NCBI GenBank assembly: GCA_020025345.1
Contig: JAHHSH010000024.1
Span: forward strand, 1-24,290
Direction: 5' to 3'
Origin: Oscillospiraceae bacterium
GTDB lineage: Bacteria > Bacillota > Clostridia > Oscillospirales > Oscillospiraceae
DNA: 24,290 nt
Positions 11,444 through 19,838 of this stretch are shown here, one piece after another. Position numbers and translations under genes: made by a program. Every line of letters begins with the position of its first letter. Position 1 is the stretch's first letter. The notes below the pieces were generated by a model. The model had not been told where the DNA came from, searched no databases, and saw only the letters and a program-made list of their open reading frames with translations.

Positions 11444-14107
11444 TTACAGCAGGCTCATGACGATCAGCGCCATGCAGACGGCCAGTGCCAGCAGCATCCC
11501 CACATTGCACCAGACGGTGCGCCACCGTCCCTTGCGGGGCAGTTCCAGCTCTGACGGAGCAAAGGTGGCACTGCTAGCTTTGGTACACAGCAGGACAAGT
11601 CCTGTACCGCCCAACGCCAGCATCACAAGCGTATAGATTCCGAAGGCGATCACCCACGGCAGCACGCGCTCCAACGCGCCAAAATCCACCTCTCCGAGGT
11701 TATCCAGCAGCCCGAAGGCCTCTGCACCCATATGCTCCAGAATGAAGCTGCCCAATACGCCGTTCACAAGATTGATCAGCATATGGAGCGCGGCGCTGTA
11801 GCGCAGCTTTCCCGTCCGCAGATAGATGTAGCCGAACAGCAATCCCAGCAGGAAGGCGTAGAACAGCTGGGACAAATTTCCGTGGAAGAGGCCGAAGAGG
11901 GCGGCGGACACCAACAGCGCTGTCTTTTCTCCGTAGACGCGCAGCCGGTCCAAAATCTGCTTGCGGAAGACAAATTCCTCCACCAGCGGCCCTAAAATCA
12001 CCACGATTAAGATTTGCGGCAGCAGCGGCTGATTGGCCAGCAGGCTCTCCACCGGGTTATCCACCGCCGTACCAAAGAAGTTTTGCAGCAGTGTCATCAA
12101 GGCGTTGCCCACAATGCTTCCCACATACATCAGGCACACGCACATGGGAATGGCGACCAGCCAATCCCGCAGGCGCATTGTTTTTGCCTCCGGCTTTTTC
12201 GCCGGTACGGTACGCAGCAGAAGCAGTGCCAGCGGAAACGCCACCAGATAGATTGGCGCAAACATGCACACCCATCTGCCCCACGGATGATCCACCCACT
12301 GGGGCAGCAGCCGCACCATCGCCAGCTGCACCAGAGAACCCACCACCAGCAGAACAACCGTGCTCAACCCCACACGGGAAAAGCTGCGGCGTGCCGCCTT
12401 TATATCCACATTTTCATTTTCCATGTTCCGCATTTTTCCACCTTTAGGCTCCAAAAACCGGGAAGCCAATGCAAAGAAGAGCAGGCCTAAAAGCACATTG
12501 CATATCGCAGCGCCCAAGGCAGCCATCACCGGCTGACCCATCGCCAGAAATGCGGCGACGATGCCAATATCCGGCAAAAGGCCGAAGTAGATGAACAGCA
12601 CCTGCACCATCTGCTTGACAATCTTACCCGCCGAGGTAGGCGTGGACAAGTGGATAAAGGTGCTCACCGTGGTGGCAAAGAAATCCACCGATACGATCAC
12701 CGGCAGCCACAAAAGACCCGGCAGCGGGTTGCCGCCCAGCAGCGCCAGCGCCACCACCGTGGCGGGCAGCAGGTCTAAAACGCAGTTCACCGAGCCGCCC
12801 AGCAGCGACCAGAGCAGCTTTTTCCACGCAGGCTCCGGGATGAGGATAAAAAAGTCCATCTCCGTATCCTCTGCCAGAGGGTTGCCCAGCGAGCGGAAGA
12901 AGGTGAATACGCCCAGCGTCAGCATCACCGGTAAAACGCCCTCTACATCCATTACGAACCGGCACAGCGCCGCCACGCCCACCGCCGCCAGAAGGTACGT
13001 CTCCGACGTCTTGGTAAAAATCTTCCAATGGGCAAAACGGAAGCGGTTATAGAGGGACTTGTGGAAAAACACGTTGGCTCCCCAGCCGTGCGTCAGACCG
13101 TCACGGCGGATCTTATCACTGCGCTCCTTTTTGCGGCGCACAAGCACAGTGCTTCGCTGGGACTGCACCTGCTCCAAAAGCTCCGCCGTCTCCTGTGATT
13201 TTGCCATGGCGTCCTCATAGAAATCCGCCTTCAGATGCCAGATCACATAGGCCAGCACGCCGCTGCCCAGCACCACGGCAGCCAGTTCGGCCAGCATCGC
13301 CATCCAATTCTCCTCTACAGCGAAGAGGGTAAAGCCCTTCAGCCAGCCCCAAAGGGGGATATAGCGGGTGGCGGGGTGGTTGAAATAGCCCACCAGCGCT
13401 TCGTAATAAGTACCGCCGCCCACCTGCCAATAGACCACATATCCCAGCGCCGCCGCCGTCAAAACGGCATAGATGCCGGGACGCAGACGACTTTTCCACC
13501 CCGGTCGGGTGGAGCAGATCGTATAGAGCAGCATTTGCAGCAGCTTTCCTACGATCAAAGCCAGCGCCCATGTGGCGATCAGCGCCGCGCCGCCCCACAG
13601 GCTCAGGCCCATGTTCATAAGGTTTGGCAGCTGGAAGAGGAGATAGGCGCTGCCCAACAGCGCCGCCCCGATCTGGGTCATCAGCCGGAAAAGCAGCACC
13701 GACTGGGGCTGCATGGGCGATGCGAACAGCAAATTCACATCCGCCGGCAGGAAGATCTTACTGCCGTTCTTATCGGCACTCACCGCCTCAAAGGTGAAGA
13801 AGAGCAGGAGAAGGCCGCCCACCGCCAGCTCCACAATGTCCACCGGCAGCGAGAACTCCTCGTCCTCCTCGTCACTCTCCTCCGGTATTGTCTCCCCCGG
13901 CAGGAGTTCCTCCTCCGGTAGAAACTCCTCCGGCACAACCGACTCCACATCATCACTCTGGGCAAGGTCACTCACCTTGGCGGCGCCAAAGCCGATGATG
14001 CAGCCTATCACAATACAAATCAGCAAAAAGACGACGACCCACGTCTTGCACATTTTTCGCACTTGGTTTTTGAAGGTGTGCCATGCATAATAACCGAACA
14101 GACGCAT
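11444..14107 (-). CDS. ABC exporter permease fused to a CPBP-family intramembrane protease
   Basis: 887 residues in two parts. Residues 1-558 are an ABC exporter permease: membrane segments at about 24-45 and 92-107, an acidic Pro/Glu-rich loop between them (about 51-85), several further membrane segments and a charged cytoplasmic stretch (LVRRKKERSDKIRR). From M559/M562 onward comes a complete CPBP (CAAX/Abi) intramembrane metalloprotease: GPLVEEFVFRKQ with E710-E711, FGLFHGNLSQLFYAFLLG and HMLINLVNG, the three conserved motifs. The junction reads KGGKMRNMENENV; on the minus strand AAAGGTGG lies ~5 bases before the M559 codon (12431-12433), so the protease may also start internally. The gene follows its ATPase partner after 3 bases. 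Possible roles are export and processing of a peptide or envelope stress; the substrate is unknown. Confidence 0.85.
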   Translation of the reverse strand: MRLFGYYAWHTFKNQVRKMCKTWVVVFLLICIVIGCIIGFGAAKVSDLAQSDDVESVVPEEFLPEEELLPGETIPEESDEEDEEFSLPVDIVELAVGGLLLLFFTFEAVSADKNGSKIFLPADVNLLFASPMQPQSVLLFRLMTQIGAALLGSAYLLFQLPNLMNMGLSLWGGAALIATWALALIVGKLLQMLLYTICSTRPGWKSRLRPGIYAVLTAAALGYVVYWQVGGGTYYEALVGYFNHPATRYIPLWGWLKGFTLFAVEENWMAMLAELAAVVLGSGVLAYVIWHLKADFYEDAMAKSQETAELLEQVQSQRSTVLVRRKKERSDKIRRDGLTHGWGANVFFHKSLYNRFRFAHWKIFTKTSETYLLAAVGVAALCRFVMDVEGVLPVMLTLGVFTFFRSLGNPLAEDTEMDFFILIPEPAWKKLLWSLLGGSVNCVLDLLPATVVALALLGGNPLPGLLWLPVIVSVDFFATTVSTFIHLSTPTSAGKIVKQMVQVLFIYFGLLPDIGIVAAFLAMGQPVMAALGAAICNVLLGLLFFALASRFLEPKGGKMRNMENENVDIKAARRSFSRVGLSTVVLLVVGSLVQLAMVRLLPQWVDHPWGRWVCMFAPIYLVAFPLALLLLRTVPAKKPEAKTMRLRDWLVAIPMCVCLMYVGSIVGNALMTLLQNFFGTAVDNPVESLLANQPLLPQILIVVILGPLVEEFVFRKQILDRLRVYGEKTALLVSAALFGLFHGNLSQLFYAFLLGLLFGYIYLRTGKLRYSAALHMLINLVNGVLGSFILEHMGAEAFGLLDNLGEVDFGALERVLPWVIAFGIYTLVMLALGGTGLVLLCTKASSATFAPSELELPRKGRWRTVWCNVGMLLALAVCMALIVMSLL

Positions 14108-14110
14108 GAC

Positions 14111-14845
14111 TTATTCCTCCCCGGGGGCAGAGGAGACGTTCTCCCGGTCCACACCCTCCGTCACATCGAAAAACAGCTCCTCCAGTGTCCGGCCATCGGC
14201 TTCCAGCTCCTGACGCGTCACATTAGCCCGGACAACGCCGTTTTGCATAATGATGGTGCGATCCCACAGCATATCCACACTGTCGATGATGTGGGTGCTG
14301 ACCAGCAGCGTCTTGCCCTCGCGGCGCATCTCCTCCATAGTGAGCTTCAGCTGCTTGATGGCGTGAGGGTCAAGGCCGATCATCGGCTCATCCAGCAGCA
14401 GCATTTTCGGCTCCGGCAGCAGACCAAGGCAGAGGTTCAGCTTCTGCTGCATACCTTTGGACAGCTCATCACCGAACTTTTTCCGCTTGTCATCCAGCTC
14501 AAAATCGTGGAAAAGCCGGTCAATCCGATCCCGGTAATCCTTCAACTTATAGGCACGAGCCAAAAACTCCATGTGCTCCCCCACCGTCAGATTGGGGTAG
14601 AGCGAGGGCATCTCCGGGACATAGCCCAGCAGACGCCGCGCCTGCGGTGTCTTGGAGGGAAAGCCGCTGACGGTGATCTCGCCTTCGTGGCGGAGAAAAC
14701 CGATGATGGCCTTCATCAAGGTGCTCTTACCGGCACCGTTGGGCCCCAGCAGCACGGTGACGCTGCCCGGCTCCAGATGGAAGCTGACGTCGTCGCAGGC
14801 TTTCACCTTGCCGTATTTCTTCGTAACGTGGGATACTTGCAGCAT
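14111..14845 (-). CDS. ABC transporter ATP-binding protein
   Basis: 244 residues with all nucleotide-binding motifs: Walker A GPNGAGKST (34-42), signature LSKGMQQKL, Walker B MLLLDEP, D-loop GLDP and H-loop STH. The sequence type resembles EcsA/CcmA-like exporter ATPases. It is the first gene of a two-gene unit, 3 bases before the permease-protease fusion, and so is the energy subunit of that exporter. GGAGGGA precedes the ATG. A C-terminal ~30-residue acidic extension (EELFFDVTEG...APGEE) follows the core. Confidence 0.93.
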   Translation of the reverse strand: MLQVSHVTKKYGKVKACDDVSFHLEPGSVTVLLGPNGAGKSTLMKAIIGFLRHEGEITVSGFPSKTPQARRLLGYVPEMPSLYPNLTVGEHMEFLARAYKLKDYRDRIDRLFHDFELDDKRKKFGDELSKGMQQKLNLCLGLLPEPKMLLLDEPMIGLDPHAIKQLKLTMEEMRREGKTLLVSTHIIDSVDMLWDRTIIMQNGVVRANVTRQELEADGRTLEELFFDVTEGVDRENVSSAPGEE

Positions 14846-14893
14846 AGTTGGTCCCTCCCTATCGGTCGAACTGTTTGTTTTCTTGGTGAAATC

Positions 14894-14922
14894 ATTATAG
14901 GAACAGCATCGATTCTTGTCAA
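14894..14922 (-). promoter_or_regulatory. Consensus promoter of the ABC exporter unit
   Basis: On the minus strand TTGACA (14922-14917), a 17-base spacer and TATAAT (14899-14894): a full consensus sigma-A promoter about 50 bases upstream of the ATPase start. Confidence 0.92.
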
Positions 14923-14943
14923 TATTTTTATGCTTCTAAATAG

Positions 14944-14981
14944 AAAAAGAGAGACGAATATCTGGATATTCGCCTCTTTTT
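14944..14981 (-). terminator. Terminator of the mtaB-UPF0210 operon
   Basis: CGAATATC (14955-14962) and GATATTCG (14965-14972), extended by AAAAAGAG/CTCTTTTT with a small internal loop, lie directly after the UPF0210 stop on the minus strand. Confidence 0.85.
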
Positions 14982-14983
14982 GT

Positions 14984-16342
14984 TCAGTTTTTCAAACTCT
15001 GCAGCGGAGCAGGGATACGGCCGCCGCGGGCAATAAAGTCAACAGAGGACTCCTTGTGGACCGGCATCACCGGGGCACTGCCCAGAAGGCCGCCCATCTC
15101 CACCACGTCGCCCACGCCCTTGCCCTCTACGGGAATGACGCGCACAGCCGTGGTCTTGGAGTTCACCATACCGATGGCCGCCTCGTCGGCGATGATGGCG
15201 GAAATCGTCTCGGCGGTGGTATCACCGGGCACGGCGATCATGTCAAGGCCTACGGAGCACACGCAGGTCATGGCCTCCAGCTTATCCATGCACAGCGTCC
15301 CGCGCTGTGCCGCGGCGATCATGCCCTCGTCCTCAGAGACGGGGATAAACGCACCGGACAGGCCGCCCACATGGCCCGAAGCCATCACGCCGCCCTTCTT
15401 CACCGCGTCATTGAGCATGGCCAGCGCCGCCGTGGTGCCGTGGGTACCGCAGGTCTCCAGACCCATCTCCTCCAGAATACGGGCCACACTGTCGCCTACG
15501 GCAGGGGTGGGTGCCAGCGACAGATCCACGATGCCAAAGGGGGTATCCAGTCGGCGGGAAGCCTCCGTGGCCACCATCTGTCCCATGCGGGTGATGTGAA
15601 AAGCCGTCTTTTTGATGGTCTCCGCCACCACATCGAAGGGCTGTCCCTTGCACTCCTGCAGGGCGTGATAGACCACGCCGGGACCGGACACGCCCACGTT
15701 GATGACGCTGTCCGCCTCGCCTACGCCGTGGAAGGCACCTGCCATGAAGGGGTTATCCTCCACCGCGTTGCAGAACACCACCAGCTTGGCACAGCCCAAG
15801 CCGTCATCATCCCGCGTCCGATGTGCCGTCTCCTTGATGATGCGCCCCATCCGCGCCACGGCATCCATGTTGATACCGGCTCTGGTGGAGCCTACATTCA
15901 CGCTGGAGCAGACGATGTCCGTGGAGGCCAGCGCCTCGGGAATGGCGTCCAGCAAATAGGTATCGCCCTTGGCAAAGCCCTTTTGCACCAGTGCGGAAAA
16001 GCCGCCGATGAAGTTCACGCCGCACTCCTTGGCCGCCCGGTCCATGGCCAGTGCAAAAGGCACATAGTCCTTGGTATCGCAGCCGGCAGCCACCAGCGCC
16101 ATGGGGGTCACAGAGATGCGCTTATTGACGATAGGGATACCGAACTCCTGCTGGATCTGCTCGCCGGTGCGCACCAGATTGGCGGCGCGGCGGGTGATCT
16201 TGTCATAGATCTTATCGCAGCAGCGGCGGGGATCCTCGCTGACGCAGTCCAGCAGGGAAATACCCATGGTAATGGTGCGGATGTCCAGATGCTGCTGGTC
16301 GATCATGTGGATGGTATCCATGATTTTGGAAAAATTACCCAT
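14984..16342 (-). CDS. UPF0210 (DUF711) family protein
   Basis: 452 residues, full length for the family. Recognisable stretches are QHLDIRTITMGISLLDC, GIPIVNKRISVTP, GVNFIGGFSALVQKG, SSVNVGSTRAGINMDA, FHGVGEADSVINVGVSGPGV, FGIVDLSLAPTPAVGDSV and THGTTAALAMLNDAVKKGG. The fold of solved members is related to glycyl-radical/ribonucleotide reductase barrels, but the reaction is unknown. It lies 11 bases downstream of the UPF0237 ACT protein, a widely conserved pair, which suggests that the ACT protein senses a small molecule, probably an amino acid, for this partner. It is the last gene of the operon. Confidence 0.92.
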   Translation of the reverse strand: MGNFSKIMDTIHMIDQQHLDIRTITMGISLLDCVSEDPRRCCDKIYDKITRRAANLVRTGEQIQQEFGIPIVNKRISVTPMALVAAGCDTKDYVPFALAMDRAAKECGVNFIGGFSALVQKGFAKGDTYLLDAIPEALASTDIVCSSVNVGSTRAGINMDAVARMGRIIKETAHRTRDDDGLGCAKLVVFCNAVEDNPFMAGAFHGVGEADSVINVGVSGPGVVYHALQECKGQPFDVVAETIKKTAFHITRMGQMVATEASRRLDTPFGIVDLSLAPTPAVGDSVARILEEMGLETCGTHGTTAALAMLNDAVKKGGVMASGHVGGLSGAFIPVSEDEGMIAAAQRGTLCMDKLEAMTCVCSVGLDMIAVPGDTTAETISAIIADEAAIGMVNSKTTAVRVIPVEGKGVGDVVEMGGLLGSAPVMPVHKESSVDFIARGGRIPAPLQSLKN

Positions 16343-16353
16343 GCCTGCTCACC

Positions 16354-16623
16354 TCAAATCTGATGCATCGCTTCAAAGATATCCTCCCGCTGGATGCGGA
16401 TGGAGAGGCTGCGCTCCTTGCCAAAGCCGTCCAGCGCAGCGGACAGATCCTCAAACGGCTTCTCACAGGCCGTGAGATCTACCACCATCATCATGGTGAA
16501 ATAGCCCTGCAAAATCGTCTGGCTGATGTCCAGCACATTCACATTCAGTGTTGCCAGTGTATTACACACACCGGCGATGATCCCCACTTGGTCTTTGCCT
16601 ACAACCGTGACAATTGCTTTCAT
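16354..16623 (-). CDS. UPF0237 family ACT-domain protein
   Basis: A single ACT domain of 89 residues: MKAIVTVVGKDQVGIIAGVC opens it, then NVNVLDISQTILQGYFTMMMVVD. ACT domains bind amino acids and regulate partner enzymes; this one is related to GcvR-type sensors. I chose the second ATG (16623) because GAGGAG lies 8 bases upstream of it but only about 2 bases from the first ATG (16629), and because the family usually starts MKAIVTVVG. It is followed after 11 bases by UPF0210, its usual partner. Confidence 0.9.
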   Translation of the reverse strand: MKAIVTVVGKDQVGIIAGVCNTLATLNVNVLDISQTILQGYFTMMMVVDLTACEKPFEDLSAALDGFGKERSLSIRIQREDIFEAMHQI

Positions 16624-16645
16624 CGTCATTTCTCCTCTTTTCTAT

Positions 16646-17218
16646 TTATTCCATTTCGTCCAATGTCAGACGGAAACTCTCCATGAACTGCTCCTTGAAA
16701 AAGGCCACCTCCGGCAGCTGATAGCTGTCCAATGCCTTCTCGGTCTCCTTAGCGGCGGAGCGGAATTCCATGTTGCCGGCCTTCAGCTCCTCAATGCACT
16801 TGATCCACGCCGACAGTTTGTCCGCCGCCTTGACCAACTGCTCCACCTCCGGGTCAGTAGGGCTGAGCAGCTGCTCATAGGTGGGACGCAGCTTCTCCGG
16901 CAGCATCCCCAGCAGTTTTTCCACAGCCACCTGTTCCACCTGCCGATAGGCATCGCAGATGGCGGGATTATAATATTTGATGGGGGTGGGAAGATCGCCG
17001 GTGATGATCTCCGGCGCATCGTGGTAGAGAGCCACGGCAGCCACCTGCCCGGGGTCGGTGTGGCCGCCGAAATATTCATTGCGAATGACAGCTAGCGCAT
17101 GCGCCAGCACCGCCACCTGATGGCTGTGCTCCTGAATGTTCTCCTTTTCGCTGTTGCGCATCAGCGCCCAGCGGTCAATGAACCGCATCCGGGAGAGATA
17201 GGCAAAAAAGTGGTGCAT
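16646..17218 (-). CDS. yfbR: YfbR-like 5'-deoxynucleotidase (HD domain)
   Basis: 190 residues closely resembling E. coli YfbR along the whole length: HFFAYLSRMRFIDRWALMRN, ENIQEHSHQVAVLAHALA, LYHDAPEIITGDLPTPIKYYNP, KAADKLSAWIKCIEELKAGN and a final FRLTLDEME. The HD metal ligands (His in EHSHQ, His-Asp in YHDAPE, Asp in KAADKL) are all present. The family dephosphorylates deoxyribonucleoside 5'-monophosphates, aiding dNTP balance. Its start overlaps the mtaB stop by one base (TGATG), so translation is coupled; this joins a tRNA-modification gene and a nucleotidase in one operon without an obvious common pathway. Confidence 0.93.
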   Translation of the reverse strand: MHHFFAYLSRMRFIDRWALMRNSEKENIQEHSHQVAVLAHALAVIRNEYFGGHTDPGQVAAVALYHDAPEIITGDLPTPIKYYNPAICDAYRQVEQVAVEKLLGMLPEKLRPTYEQLLSPTDPEVEQLVKAADKLSAWIKCIEELKAGNMEFRSAAKETEKALDSYQLPEVAFFKEQFMESFRLTLDEME

Positions 17219-18510
17219 CAGTTCTCCTCCTTTACAGCACCATACAGGCGCTGTCCGTCGGTGCGGGTGATTTCCACCGGCAACACACGGTTGTGAAGGT
17301 CTTCTCCTTCCACCGCCACCTCCATATAGTTGGGGGCGTGGCCGGTGTAGTAGTCACCGTGGGTCTGCTCAAAAAGGATGGGGTAGGTCTTGCCCACACA
17401 GCCCTCCAGATATTCCCGATGCATCTGCGCCGCCACCGCAGCCGCCTCGTGGGCGCGTGCCTCCCGCACGGACATCTCTACCTGCTCCCGCTTCGCCGCC
17501 GGTGTGCCGGGGCGGATGGAATAGGGGAAAACGTGCATGGCGGCAAAATCACACTTGCGGATAAAGGCCAGCGTCTGGGCGAAATTCTCCTCCGTCTCGC
17601 CGGGGAAGCCGGTAATAAGATCGGTGGTGATGGCAGGCCGGTCAAAATACTCTCTTAAAAGCGCCACAGACTCATAAAAGCGCTCCGTATCGTAGCGGCG
17701 GTTCATGTCCTTGAGCGTCTTGTCGCAGCCGCTCTGCATGGAGAGATGGAAATGGGGGCAGAGATTGGGCAGCGCAGCGGCACGGCGGCAAAAGTCCTCC
17801 GTGATGGTGCGGGGCTCCAAGCTCCCCAGCCGCACCCGAAGGTCTCCGGCAGCAGCGCAGACCTTTTCCAAGAGGTCAATGAGGGTGGTGCCGTCCTTCA
17901 AGTCCTTTCCGTAGGAGGAAATCTCAATTCCGGTGATGACGATCTCCCGATAACCGCTTCGGCGCAGCTCCTCCGTCTGGCGCACGGCCTCTTCCAAAGG
18001 CTCGGAGCGCACAGGGCCGCGGGCATAGGGGATGATGCAGTAGGTGCAGAAATTGGTGCATCCGTCCTCCACCTTCAGCATGGCGCGGGTACGGCTGACC
18101 ATGCCTCCGGCAGGCAGCACTTCAAACTCCCGGCGGCGCAGCGCCTCGTCCACATGGACGATACATCTGTTGGCAGAGACTGCCTTTTCCAGCAGGTCCA
18201 GAAACTCCATTCGCTGCCCGGTGCCGGAGATAAGGTCGATCCCCAACCCCTCTGCCTCTTCGGTGTGGGTCTGGACATAGCAGCCGCAGGCCGCCACCAC
18301 CGCCTGCGGATTCCGCTTCTTGGCGCGGCGGATCATCTGGCGTGACTTCTTATCACTGATGGCCGTCACGGAACATGTATTGATAATGTAGGCGTCGGCG
18401 GTGCTCTCAAAATCCGTCAGCGTATGGCCGCGGCGCACCAGCTCCTGCTCCATGGCCGCTGTCTCGTACTGGTTGACCTTGCAGCCAAGGGTGTAAATTG
18501 CAACTTGCAT
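17218..18510 (-). CDS. mtaB: tRNA t6A37 methylthiotransferase MtaB
   Basis: 430 residues of the radical-SAM methylthiotransferase family. The N-terminal UPF0004 domain has Cys ligands at C10 (LGCKVNQYE), C46 (NTCSVT) and C75/C77 (AACGCY). The radical-SAM cluster motif CTNFCTYC (C151, C155, C158) is followed by IIPYARGPVRS, and a TRAM-like domain closes the C-terminus (EGCVGKTYPILFEQ...YYTGHAPNYMEV). The LGCKVNQYE variant and length favour MtaB, which converts t6A37 to ms2t6A37 in tRNAs reading ANN codons, over MiaB or RimO. It is the first gene of the minus-strand operon, behind the promoter at 18606-18634, and overlaps yfbR by one base. Confidence 0.93.
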   Translation of the reverse strand: MQVAIYTLGCKVNQYETAAMEQELVRRGHTLTDFESTADAYIINTCSVTAISDKKSRQMIRRAKKRNPQAVVAACGCYVQTHTEEAEGLGIDLISGTGQRMEFLDLLEKAVSANRCIVHVDEALRRREFEVLPAGGMVSRTRAMLKVEDGCTNFCTYCIIPYARGPVRSEPLEEAVRQTEELRRSGYREIVITGIEISSYGKDLKDGTTLIDLLEKVCAAAGDLRVRLGSLEPRTITEDFCRRAAALPNLCPHFHLSMQSGCDKTLKDMNRRYDTERFYESVALLREYFDRPAITTDLITGFPGETEENFAQTLAFIRKCDFAAMHVFPYSIRPGTPAAKREQVEMSVREARAHEAAAVAAQMHREYLEGCVGKTYPILFEQTHGDYYTGHAPNYMEVAVEGEDLHNRVLPVEITRTDGQRLYGAVKEEN

Positions 18511-18521
18511 CGGTTTCTCCC

Positions 18522-18550
18522 TTGCACTTCCTTCAGAAATTGCTTATAAT
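18522..18550 (+). promoter_or_regulatory. Promoter of the cysteine desulfurase-MATE-rlmA operon
   Basis: TTGCAC (18522-18527), a 17-base spacer and TATAAT (18545-18550). Transcription would start near 18557, giving a ~119-base leader. The -35 lies within about 12 bases of the mtaB start codon on the other strand. Confidence 0.75.
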
Positions 18551-18619
18551 AAATAATTACGGAATTCTCCCGTTTTCCCCTAAAAAAGAGAGGGGATAAT
18601 TATTCATTATACGCAATTT
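18537..18619. repeat. 83-bp inverted repeat containing two mirror-image promoters
   Basis: Arms of 23 bases (18537-18559 and 18597-18619) match in 21 positions and are separated by 37 bases that include CCCCT (18577-18581) and AGGGG (18591-18595). Each arm carries a TATAAT facing inward. The two -10 elements and the two -35 elements lie at equal distances from the centre (18578). Confidence 0.85.
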
Positions 18620-18634
18620 ACGCGCCGGTGGCAA
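18606..18634 (-). promoter_or_regulatory. Promoter of the mtaB operon
   Basis: On the minus strand TTGCCA (18634-18629), a 17-base spacer and TATAAT (18611-18606). Transcription would start near 18599, so its leader overlaps the opposite leader by about 40 bases. Confidence 0.8.
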
Positions 18635-18675
18635 GACCTCCGGCGCAGGAAAATATGCCATAAACGAGGTGCTCT

Positions 18676-19812
18676 ATGCTGCATTATCTGGATCACGCCG
18701 CCACTACCCCCGTCCCACCTGCCGTGGCGCAGGCCATGCTGGACGTTTTAACCAATCAATTCGGAAACCCCTCCGCCCAGTACCCGCTGGGGCAGGAGGC
18801 CAAGGCACTGACCGACCGCTGCCGCGCCGTGATTGCCGAGGCGCTGGGCTGCCACCCCAAGGAGCTCTATTTCACCTCCTGCGGCACGGAGAGCGACAAC
18901 TGGGCCATTCATGCCGCCCTGTGGCAGGGCCGCCATGTGGGCCGCCACATCATCACCACGGCCGTGGAACACAGCGCCATTTTAGAGCCGCTGCGCTTTC
19001 TGGCGCAAAACGGCTACGAGGTCACCTATCTCAAGCCCGACACCACGGGCCATATCCGCGTGGAGCAGGTGGCCGAGGCGCTCCGGGAGGACACAGTGCT
19101 GGTGAGCATGATGCTGGTGAACAACGAGACCGGCTGCATCTTCCCGGTGAAGGAGACGGCGCAGCTGCTGCGCGAGAAGAAGAGCCGCGCCCTCCTGCAC
19201 TGCGACGCCGTACAGGGCTTTTTGAAAGTTCCCTGTGACCCGGTGGGCTGGGGTGTGGATCTAATGAGTCTCTCCGGCCACAAGGTGGGCGGCCCCAAGG
19301 GCATCGGTGCTCTCTACATCAGCGAAAAATTCCGCAATCCCCGTCCCCTGCTGCCCGGCGGCGGACAGGAGAACGGCCTGCGCTCCGGCACGGAGGCCAC
19401 TGCTCAGATTGCCGGTTTTGCCAAGGCGGTAGAACTGCGCTGTGCCCATTTGCAGGAAACCATTGACCATATGCAAGCCATGAAGGATTACTGCCGGGAA
19501 AAGCTCCTCTCCATCGACACCATGGTAGAGGTGGGCAAGGGACAAGCTCCCCATATTCTCTCCCTCGCTCTGCCCGGTTACCCCAGCGCCAATATCGTCA
19601 GCGATCTGGGCGCACAGGGGATCTGCCTTTCCGCAGGCTCTGCCTGCCACCGTGGAAAGCAGAGCCATGTGGTCACGGCGCTGGGACTTCCCAAGCGTAC
19701 CGCCGCCGGTGTGATCCGTGTCTCCTTCGGCCCGGAAACCACCCGCGAGGACATTGACGCCCTCTACGAGGCACTGCGCCTGCACAAGGAAAAGCGCTTT
19801 CCCATGCTCTAA
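18676..19812 (+). CDS. Cysteine desulfurase (NifS/IscS family)
   Basis: 378 residues, a fold-type I PLP enzyme that releases sulfur from cysteine to give alanine and an enzyme persulfide for Fe-S cluster or thio-cofactor synthesis. It shows YLDHAATTPVPP, FTSCGTESDNWAI, VEHSAIL, VNNETGC, HCDAVQ, the PLP lysine K203 in SLSGHKVGGPKG and RSGTEATAQIAG. The persulfide Cys is C324 in SAGSACHRGK, a short active loop unlike the longer one of housekeeping IscS. No scaffold (IscU/SufU) gene is adjacent, so the acceptor may be a tRNA thiolase or another cluster carrier. It heads a three-gene operon; MATE follows after 26 bases. Confidence 0.92.
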   Translation: MLHYLDHAATTPVPPAVAQAMLDVLTNQFGNPSAQYPLGQEAKALTDRCRAVIAEALGCHPKELYFTSCGTESDNWAIHAALWQGRHVGRHIITTAVEHSAILEPLRFLAQNGYEVTYLKPDTTGHIRVEQVAEALREDTVLVSMMLVNNETGCIFPVKETAQLLREKKSRALLHCDAVQGFLKVPCDPVGWGVDLMSLSGHKVGGPKGIGALYISEKFRNPRPLLPGGGQENGLRSGTEATAQIAGFAKAVELRCAHLQETIDHMQAMKDYCREKLLSIDTMVEVGKGQAPHILSLALPGYPSANIVSDLGAQGICLSAGSACHRGKQSHVVTALGLPKRTAAGVIRVSFGPETTREDIDALYEALRLHKEKRFPML

Positions 19813-19838
19813 GCATTACTTTTAGGAGAAACGAAATT

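Noticed and set aside
14063..16363. 766-codon plus-strand frame opposite the ABC ATPase and UPF0210
   Set aside because: It crosses two well-supported minus-strand genes plus their promoter and terminator and has no domain or binding site.
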